Source: Rhodococcus sp. HNM0569 (lineage in GTDB: Bacteria > Actinomycetota > Actinomycetes > Mycobacteriales > Mycobacteriaceae). From it: a DNA stretch of 64,000 nt. The stretch lies in assembly GCF_012726205.1 (NCBI RefSeq), contig NZ_JAASAE010000004.1, forward strand, positions 274,641 through 338,640. Reading direction: 5' to 3'. Positions 58,532-64,000 of the stretch are shown here, piece by piece. Positions within the stretch are counted from its first letter, which is position 1. Every line of letters starts with the position of its first letter. Below the pieces are notes generated by a model, which saw nothing but the letters and a program-made list of their open reading frames with translations, made no database searches and had not been told where the DNA came from. The translations under genes were made by a program, and so were the position numbers.

Positions 58532-59572
58532 TCAGAACGACGGGGGAATGGCTCCGTCGACACCGTCGAAGTCGACGGCCGAGTACTCGCGCAGCTTCTC
58601 GAGCCGGTGGTACGCGTCGATCATGCGGACCGTGCCCGACTTGCTGCGCATCACGAGCGACTGCGTCGACGCGCCGCCGCCGTAGTAGCGGACACCGCGC
58701 AGCAGGTCGCCGTCGGTGACACCCGTCGCGCAGAAGAAGACGTTCTCGCCCGACACGAGATCGTCGGTGCACAGCACGCGGTCGAGGTCGTAGCCCGCGT
58801 CGATCGCCTTCTGGCGTTCCTCGTCGTCCTTGGGAGCGAGCCTGCCCTGCAGGGCACCGCCCATGCAGCGCATCGCGGCGGCCGCGATGATGCCTTCGGG
58901 CGTGCCGCCCGTGCCGATCAGCATGTCGGTGCCCGACTCGGGGCGTGCCGCCGCGATCGCGCCCGCGACGTCGCCGTCCGAGATCAGCCGGATGCGCGCA
59001 CCCGTGTCGCGGACCTGCTGGATCAGCTCGCTGTGGCGGGGGCGGTCCAGGATGCACACGGTGACATCCGACACCGACGACTTGCGCACCTTCGCGACGC
59101 GCTTGATGTTCTCGGCGACCGGCGCGGTGATGTCGATCAGGTCGGCGGCCTCGGGGCCCACCGCGATCTTCTCCATGTAGAACACGGCCGACGGGTCGAA
59201 CATCGAGCCACGCTCGGACACCGCGAGCACCGAGATCGCGTTCGGCATCCCCTTCGACATGAGGGTGGTGCCGTCGACCGGATCGACCGCGAAGTCGCAG
59301 TCCGGGCCGTCGCCGTTGCCGACGTTCTCGCCGTTGTAGAGCATCGGCGCCTCGTCCTTCTCGCCCTCGCCGATCACGACGATGCCGTTCATCGAGACGC
59401 TCGAGACGAGCTCGCGCATCGCGTCGACGGCGGCGCCGTCGCCACCCTCCTTGTCGCCCCGGCCGACCCAGCGACCGGCTGCCAGAGCACCCGCCTCGGT
59501 GACGCGGACCAGTTCGAGCGCCAGGTTACGGTCCGGAGCTTCGCGGCGACTCGACTCGGTGCTGGCCGTCAT
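58532..59572 (-). CDS. glpX: Class II fructose-1,6-bisphosphatase (GlpX)
   Basis: 346 aa. Metal and phosphate sites: [14 protein letters not shown] (about 62-75), the lithium-sensitive phosphatase signature [16 protein letters not shown] (about 90-105), [18 protein letters not shown] and [10 protein letters not shown]. It converts fructose-1,6-bisphosphate to fructose-6-phosphate in gluconeogenesis. ATG 59572 (MTASTESS) has AGGAGG upstream and is preferred to the in-frame start at 59626. Equivalent to Rv1099c. Confidence 0.96.
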   Translation of the reverse strand: MTASTESSRREAPDRNLALELVRVTEAGALAAGRWVGRGDKEGGDGAAVDAMRELVSSVSMNGIVVIGEGEKDEAPMLYNGENVGNGDGPDCDFAVDPVDGTTLMSKGMPNAISVLAVSERGSMFDPSAVFYMEKIAVGPEAADLIDITAPVAENIKRVAKVRKSSVSDVTVCILDRPRHSELIQQVRDTGARIRLISDGDVAGAIAAARPESGTDMLIGTGGTPEGIIAAAAMRCMGGALQGRLAPKDDEERQKAIDAGYDLDRVLCTDDLVSGENVFFCATGVTDGDLLRGVRYYGGGASTQSLVMRSKSGTVRMIDAYHRLEKLREYSAVDFDGVDGAIPPSF

Positions 59573-59730
59573 GGGCTGTGCCTCCTGCTGGGTGGGCGGA
59601 CGATGTGACGAGCCGGCGTCGGGCACCGGCGGGTGTCGTCATTGTCGCACTCGGGGCCCGCGCGGCCGGTCGAGGGTCCCGGTCGGGCCGCCGGAGGGAG
59701 GGCGTCCACGCTGCAGAATCGCGCGATCTG

Positions 59731-59736
59731 GATACT
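59731..59736 (+). promoter_or_regulatory. -10 box of a leaderless transcript (DUF4245 gene)
   Basis: GATACT lies 6 nt before GTG 59743, so transcription should begin at or next to the start codon. Confidence 0.55.
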
Positions 59737-59742
59737 GGACCC

Positions 59743-60312
59743 GTGGCCTCCTCGAAACCCCGCATTCTGAACAGCAACCGCGACATGCTGTGGTCGCTGA
59801 TTCCGCTCGCGCTGTTCGCCGTGATCATCGCGGGCATCGCGAGTCAGTGCACGTTCAGCCCGGGTGGGCCCACCACCGGCCCCATCCCGAGTTTCGACGT
59901 CGACGCCGCGCTCGACTACGACGCGCAGACGCTGCCGTTCCCGGTGCGCAACCCCGAGATTCCCGAGGGGTGGACACCCAACTCGGGCAGCCGCAGCATC
60001 GTCACCGGCAACGACGGCGGAGACGCCACGACGGTCGGCTACATCGACACCGCGGGGCGCTACCTGCAGCTGACACAGAGCAACGCCGCCGAGGACGAGT
60101 TGGTGCGCTTCGTCGCGGGCGAACCGCGCAGCGCGACCGGCACCGAGAACGCCGGCGGGCAGACGTGGATCGTGTACGGCGGCGCGGATGTCGAACCGAT
60201 CTGGATCAGCGACTTCGGTGACGTGCGCGTGCTGCTCACCGGCGCGGGCGACGACGACGCCTTCCGCACCCTGGCCGACGCGGTGGCCGCGGCCGAGGTG
60301 CCGGCGCCGTAA
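59743..60312 (+). CDS. DUF4245 membrane-anchored protein (Rv1100-like)
   Basis: 189 aa. A short cytoplasmic start (VASSKPRILNSNRDM), one transmembrane helix (about 16-36, LWSLIPLALFAVIIAGIAS) and an extracytoplasmic domain with PFPVRNPEIPEGWTPNSGSR, TVGYIDTAGRYLQLTQSNA and GGQTWIVY, the DUF4245 pattern. Function unknown. GTG 59743 follows a leaderless -10. Divergent from glpX and convergent with xseB, the same arrangement as Rv1099c-Rv1100. Confidence 0.85.
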   Translation: MASSKPRILNSNRDMLWSLIPLALFAVIIAGIASQCTFSPGGPTTGPIPSFDVDAALDYDAQTLPFPVRNPEIPEGWTPNSGSRSIVTGNDGGDATTVGYIDTAGRYLQLTQSNAAEDELVRFVAGEPRSATGTENAGGQTWIVYGGADVEPIWISDFGDVRVLLTGAGDDDAFRTLADAVAAAEVPAP

Positions 60313-60337
60313 TTCGCTCCGATCGCGCGAGCCCGGC

Positions 60338-60589
60338 TCAGCCCTCGCCGGCCGCGTCGTCCGTATGCGCGGCGATGGCCTTCTCGACACGTGCTCGCGC
60401 CCCGGCGAGATGCTCTTCGCACCGCGTGGCGAGCGCCTCGCCGCGCTCCCACAGCGCGAGCGAGGCGTCGAGATCGAGTCCGCCCTGCTCGAGCACTTTC
60501 ACGACATCGACGAGTTCGTCGCGCGCGGCCTCGTAGCCGAGGCTGCCGACCGCGATCTCCTCGCCGCTCGCTGCGTCGTTCTCGCTCAC
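60338..60589 (-). CDS. xseB: Exodeoxyribonuclease VII small subunit
   Basis: 83 aa. The helical core [36 protein letters not shown] is the XseB signature. With XseA it forms the enzyme that degrades single-stranded DNA to short acid-insoluble oligomers. It starts 19 nt after the xseA stop. Confidence 0.95.
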   Translation of the reverse strand: MSENDAASGEEIAVGSLGYEAARDELVDVVKVLEQGGLDLDASLALWERGEALATRCEEHLAGARARVEKAIAAHTDDAAGEG

Positions 60590-60608
60590 GTGTGCTGGTC
60601 CTTTCCCG

Positions 60609-61865
60609 TCACGGCCGGTCCTTTCCCATCACCGCTGCGCGCACCGCGCCGTCCGCGACCCGCACCCGCAGTTGGGTGCCCGGTGGTGCGTCGTCGACCG
60701 CGCGCAGCACCTCGGGGTCCGACCCGGGCACGATACGTTGCACGACGGCATACCCTCGCGCGAGGGTCGCCGCAGGTCCGAGCGTTGCGAGCCGTGCGCG
60801 CAGGTGTGCGCCCGACGTCTCCTCGGCCGTCAGGACCCGTCCGACATCGCGGCGCAGGTGGCTGCGCAGCCGTTCGATCTCGTCGACCCGACGGTCGAGC
60901 GCCTGCAGCGGATTCGCGAGTACCGGCCGGCTGCGCAACTGCGAGACGCGGTATTCCTCGCGGTCGACCCAGTTGCGCAGCGCCGCCGTGGCGCGCGCGT
61001 GCAGCTCCCGCACGAGTGCGCGTTCGGCGGCCGCATCCGGCACGACGCGCTTGGCCGCATCGGTGGGAGTGGCGGCCCGCACGTCCGCGACGTGGTCGAG
61101 CAGCGGACTGTCGGGTTCGTGCCCGATCGCGCTCACGACCGGCGTGCGGGCGGCGGCGACCGCACGGATCAGCGCCTCGTCCGAAAACGGCAGCAGATCC
61201 TCGACGGAACCGCCGCCCCGCGCGACGACGACGACGTCGACATGTTCGGCGCGGTCGAGTTCGGCGAGTGCGTCCACGATCTGCGGCACCGCGGTGGGCC
61301 CCTGCACGGCGGTGTTGCGCACCTCGAAACGCACGGCGGGCCAGCGACTGCGCGCGACCGACATGACGTCGCGCTCGGCGGCACTCGCGCGCCCGGTGAC
61401 CAGACCGATCGTGCGCGGCAGGAACGGCAGTGGCCGCTTGAGTCGGGGGTCGAACAGGCCCTCGGCGGTGAGCAGTGCGCGCAGCCGCTCGATGCGCGCG
61501 AGGAGCTCGCCTATTCCGACGGGCCGGATCTCGGTGACTCGCAAGGACACCGAACCGCGACCGGTGTAGAAGGACATCTTGCCGAACATCAGTACCCGGC
61601 TGCCCTCGGTGAGCGGCACCGGGGATTCCTCGAGCAGTCGCGGCGAGCACGTGACCGACAGCGACATGTCGGCTGCGGGATCGCGCAGGACCAGGAACGC
61701 GGTGCGCGTGCCGGGACGCGCGTTGATCTGGGTGATCTGGCCCTCGACCCAGATGCTGCCGAGACGGTCGATCCACTGCGCGACCTTCATCGCCACCGAC
61801 CGCACCGGCCACGGATGTTCGGCCGAGTTCGGGGGAGTGGGAGTGCCGGCGGGAGACGAACTCAC
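60609..61865 (-). CDS. xseA: Exodeoxyribonuclease VII large subunit
   Basis: 418 aa. The N-terminal OB-fold (about 25-130) includes [16 protein letters not shown] and [18 protein letters not shown]; the catalytic region has [35 protein letters not shown] and [27 protein letters not shown]; a helical coiled-coil tail follows and the end reads [13 protein letters not shown] 61865 overlaps the stop of the upstream gene (GTGA), which decides the start. Equivalent of Rv1108c. Confidence 0.95.
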   Translation of the reverse strand: MSSSPAGTPTPPNSAEHPWPVRSVAMKVAQWIDRLGSIWVEGQITQINARPGTRTAFLVLRDPAADMSLSVTCSPRLLEESPVPLTEGSRVLMFGKMSFYTGRGSVSLRVTEIRPVGIGELLARIERLRALLTAEGLFDPRLKRPLPFLPRTIGLVTGRASAAERDVMSVARSRWPAVRFEVRNTAVQGPTAVPQIVDALAELDRAEHVDVVVVARGGGSVEDLLPFSDEALIRAVAAARTPVVSAIGHEPDSPLLDHVADVRAATPTDAAKRVVPDAAAERALVRELHARATAALRNWVDREEYRVSQLRSRPVLANPLQALDRRVDEIERLRSHLRRDVGRVLTAEETSGAHLRARLATLGPAATLARGYAVVQRIVPGSDPEVLRAVDDAPPGTQLRVRVADGAVRAAVMGKDRP

Positions 61866-62434
61866 TTGGCCTTGGCGGTCGAGATGCGATTCTCGAGCAT
61901 CGTCTGGAACGGCGCGCGCGCCGACGTCGCGTTCTCGTAGTCGAGCAGTGTGGTGAGTTCGTCGATCGACAGTGTGCGCAGCCGCGCCCGCAGTTGCGCG
62001 AGCGTCAGCTCCGGATAATCGAGGTACTCGACTACCTCGGGCACGGTCACCTCGGGCGCCGTCGCGGCGGGCGGGGTCTCCTCGGGGCTCAGCGAGTACA
62101 GCGCGAACCGGCCCGGCTGACCGGTGGCCTCGTCCGACACAGGCTCGCCGTCCCCGTCCGGTACTGATTCGTCGTCCCCGTCCGACACAGGATCGTCGTC
62201 GAACACGGCCCACTCGGGCTGCTCGTCGCGCGCACACCCGGCGAGGTCGAAAACCTGATCGCCCTTGATCGCGAGCGACGTGACCGACTGCTGCACGCGC
62301 ATCGTGGTCTGCAGCGCATGACTGACGGCGGTGACCGGGAACGACACGGCCGTCGACGGCAGTTTGCGCAGTTCCTCGACCGCGGTGGCGGCGAGACCGG
62401 CGGCGACGCGAGCAGCGAAGGGCGGACGGATCAT
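61862..62434 (-). CDS. Lipid-droplet-associated-type protein (Rv1109c-like)
   Basis: 190 aa. A hydrophobic amphipathic N-terminal half ([37 protein letters not shown], then [16 protein letters not shown]), an acidic linker with two short [14 protein letters not shown] repeats, and a conserved C-terminal helical module [20 protein letters not shown]. The layout is that of Rv1109c-family proteins, some annotated as lipid-droplet-associated. ATG 62434 or ATG 62455 could be the start. Its stop overlaps xseA, so the three genes form one operon. Role uncertain. Confidence 0.75.
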   Translation of the reverse strand: MIRPPFAARVAAGLAATAVEELRKLPSTAVSFPVTAVSHALQTTMRVQQSVTSLAIKGDQVFDLAGCARDEQPEWAVFDDDPVSDGDDESVPDGDGEPVSDEATGQPGRFALYSLSPEETPPAATAPEVTVPEVVEYLDYPELTLAQLRARLRTLSIDELTTLLDYENATSARAPFQTMLENRISTAKAK

Positions 62435-62524
62435 GTCCACAAGGGTGCACGACATCGCCCGGTTTGGGTAGTCGGGACGGGCCGCGAGTCGGCTTCCCGG
62501 CGCCCGGTCCCGGCGCGCTGCCCG

Positions 62525-62530
62525 TACCCT
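62525..62530 (+). promoter_or_regulatory. -10 box of a leaderless transcript (ispH)
   Basis: TACCCT lies 6 nt before ATG 62537. The intervening GGAGGC is too close to the ATG to work as a normal ribosome site, supporting a leaderless message. Confidence 0.55.
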
Positions 62531-62536
62531 GGAGGC

Positions 62537-63538
62537 ATGTCTTCGGCTGTCCCCCTCGAAGTGGGTATCTCTCGTTCCGCCGATTCCGGTCCGGCGGGCG
62601 GCAAGCGTGTGCTGCTCGCCGAGCCCCGTGGCTACTGCGCGGGCGTCGACCGAGCCGTCGAAACCGTGGAGAAGGCGCTCGACAAGCACGGGGCGCCGAT
62701 CTACGTGCGCAAGGAGATCGTGCACAACCGGCACGTGGTGGAGACGCTCACCGAACGCGGTGTCGTGTTCGTCGACGAGACGGACGAGGTGCCCGACGGC
62801 TCGTTGCTCGTGTTCTCGGCGCACGGCGTGTCTCCCGCCGTCCACCAGGCCGCAGCGGCCCGCAATCTGCAGACGATCGACGCGACGTGCCCCCTCGTCA
62901 CCAAGGTGCACCAGGAAGCCAAGAGGTTCGCGCGCGACGACTACGACATCCTGTTGATCGGCCACGAAGGCCATGAAGAGGTCGAGGGCACGGCGGGCGA
63001 GGCGCCCGATCACGTGCAACTCGTCGACGGCCCCGACGCGGTCGACGCCGTCACCGTCCGCGACGACTCGAAGGTCATCTGGCTGTCGCAGACCACGCTC
63101 AGCGTCGACGAGACGATGGAGACGGTCGCCCGGCTGCGCACGAAGTTCCCGCATCTGCAGGACCCACCGTCCGACGACATCTGTTACGCCACCCAGAACC
63201 GTCAGGTCGCGGTCAAGGCGATGGCCGCCGAATGCGATCTCGTGATCGTCGTCGGGTCGCGCAATTCGTCCAACTCGGTGCGCCTGGTCGAGGTCGCGCT
63301 CGGTGCGGGAGCCAAGGACGCGCACCTGGTCGACTACGCCCGCGAGGTGGACCCGGAGTGGCTCGACGGTGTCACGACGGTCGGCATCACGTCCGGCGCG
63401 TCGGTGCCGGAGATCCTCGTGCGCGGCGTCGTCGATCTGCTTGCCGAGCACGGCTTCAGCGACGTCCAGTCGGTGACGACCGCCAACGAAACCCTGGTGT
63501 TCGCGCTTCCGCGCGAGCTGCGCAGCCCGCGCCGCTGA
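62537..63538 (+). CDS. ispH: 4-hydroxy-3-methylbut-2-enyl diphosphate reductase (IspH/LytB)
   Basis: 333 aa. The three Cys ligands of the [4Fe-4S] cluster lie in [13 protein letters not shown] (about 34), [11 protein letters not shown] (about 117) and [11 protein letters not shown] (about 215). His residues of the active site are in VHNRHVV and SAHGVSP. It catalyses the last MEP-pathway step, making IPP and DMAPP. Equivalent to Rv1110 (lytB2). Confidence 0.97.
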   Translation: MSSAVPLEVGISRSADSGPAGGKRVLLAEPRGYCAGVDRAVETVEKALDKHGAPIYVRKEIVHNRHVVETLTERGVVFVDETDEVPDGSLLVFSAHGVSPAVHQAAAARNLQTIDATCPLVTKVHQEAKRFARDDYDILLIGHEGHEEVEGTAGEAPDHVQLVDGPDAVDAVTVRDDSKVIWLSQTTLSVDETMETVARLRTKFPHLQDPPSDDICYATQNRQVAVKAMAAECDLVIVVGSRNSSNSVRLVEVALGAGAKDAHLVDYAREVDPEWLDGVTTVGITSGASVPEILVRGVVDLLAEHGFSDVQSVTTANETLVFALPRELRSPRR

Positions 63539-63563
63539 CCCCGCTCGCGCGGGGAGCGGTGAC

Positions 63564-64000
63564 TCAGCGGTCGAACTCGCGCGGGGGCCGCTCGTCGCGA
63601 TAGCGCACGCGCGGCATGGGACGCGCGGGCATCTCCTGCCGCCGCGCCTGGGACGGCGAGTTCCAGTCCTCTCGCATCGACGCGCGCGGCATCGTGCCGG
63701 GTTCGGGCGCCGGCCGACGCCGACGCGGCATCGACGCCTTCGGCGCGGCCGTCGGTTCGGGGCGCGCCATCGGTGCGGGCTCGGGCCGCGCTTCGACGCG
63801 GCGGCCCGCCGGGGTCTCCGGTCGGCGTTGCGGCGGCGGGCCGGGCTGTGCGCGAGGAGTGGCGCGAGGTTCCGGAGCCGGACGGGCGTCGGGTGCGGCG
63901 GTGCGCCGCCGGGGCGCCGGGGCACGTCCGCGCACCTTCTGATGGGGCTCCTCGGCGGCGGCAGGGCCGGACGCGGGCCGTGCGCGCCGACGGCGTCGCT
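63564..64000 (-). CDS. Pro/Arg-rich C-terminal tail of a protein truncated by the window edge (Rv1111c position)
   Basis: The minus-strand frame is open from the right edge to a TGA at 63564-63566, encoding about 145 residues rich in Pro, Arg, Ala and Glu with repeated ARPEP/APEPG-type units, ending RYRDERPPREFDR. It looks disordered. Rv1111c, a membrane protein with a Pro-rich tail, sits at this place after lytB2 in M. tuberculosis; the identification rests on position only. Confidence 0.6.
   Translation of the reverse strand, partial: RRRRRARPASGPAAAEEPHQKVRGRAPAPRRRTAAPDARPAPEPRATPRAQPGPPPQRRPETPAGRRVEARPEPAPMARPEPTAAPKASMPRRRRPAPEPGTMPRASMREDWNSPSQARRQEMPARPMPRVRYRDERPPREFDR

Overview
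The window is GC-rich actinobacterial chromosome, most likely from Rhodococcus or a close Nocardiaceae relative. It encodes mycothiol S-conjugate amidase (mca). Its backbone greA - DUF4307 - mca - small membrane protein - DUF255 protein - hemolysin III - Z-prenyl synthase - coaA - glyA - phoH2 - fum - glpX - DUF4245 - xseB - xseA - lipid-droplet-type protein - ispH follows the gene order I recall for Mycobacterium tuberculosis Rv1080c to Rv1111c. Many genes look leaderless, with a TANNNT -10 box 6-8 nt before the start codon, and GTGA/ATGA stop-start overlaps are common.

Layout. 1-4100: lactate utilisation (end of lutC, GntR/LldR-type regulator, lactate permease, FAD-linked lactate/glycolate dehydrogenase) with a matching operator in the permease promoter. 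4153-6738: ApbE-type flavin transferase behind a small exported protein, then a secreted NlpC/P60 hydrolase carrying a degenerate transglycosylase domain. 6767-24381: conserved backbone (greA to phoH2) with accessory insertions: a frameshifted methyltransferase, a methionine aminopeptidase/HTH pair sharing twin operators, and a TetR - FAD monooxygenase - serine hydrolase group.

24515-56269: a siderophore locus sitting between phoH2 and fum. It holds a 2,3-dihydroxybenzoate (DHB)-AMP ligase, DHB dehydrogenase, isochorismatase, FAD ferric-siderophore reductase, two giant NRPSs (about 3526 and 4080 aa), a siderophore-binding lipoprotein, an EntS-like exporter, a membrane-anchored EEP-family hydrolase and an alcohol dehydrogenase. 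IdeR/DtxR-like boxes lie at both divergent promoters. Hand-read A-domain codes predict Gly, an unusual beta-amino-acid-like substrate, Ser, N-formyl-N-hydroxyornithine (exact DMENLGLIN code), a Ser-like residue and an unresolved last residue. The product should therefore be a mixed catecholate-hydroxamate siderophore. Odd points are catalytically dead E-like and C-like domains (a C-E*-C* stack opens the second NRPS), two EntF-type starter C domains, no thioesterase, and no aryl carrier protein, isochorismate synthase, ornithine hydroxylase or formyltransferase in the window.

56289-64000: a Zur-box-controlled cysteine-free ribosomal protein L36, then the backbone resumes (DUF1990, fum, glpX, DUF4245, xseBA, Rv1109c-like gene, ispH) and ends in a truncated Pro/Arg-rich gene. 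No rRNA, tRNA, CRISPR or transposase was recognised. No stretch above 300 bases lacks a gene; the longest gaps (about 245-260 bases) lie before mca and before the broken methyltransferase.
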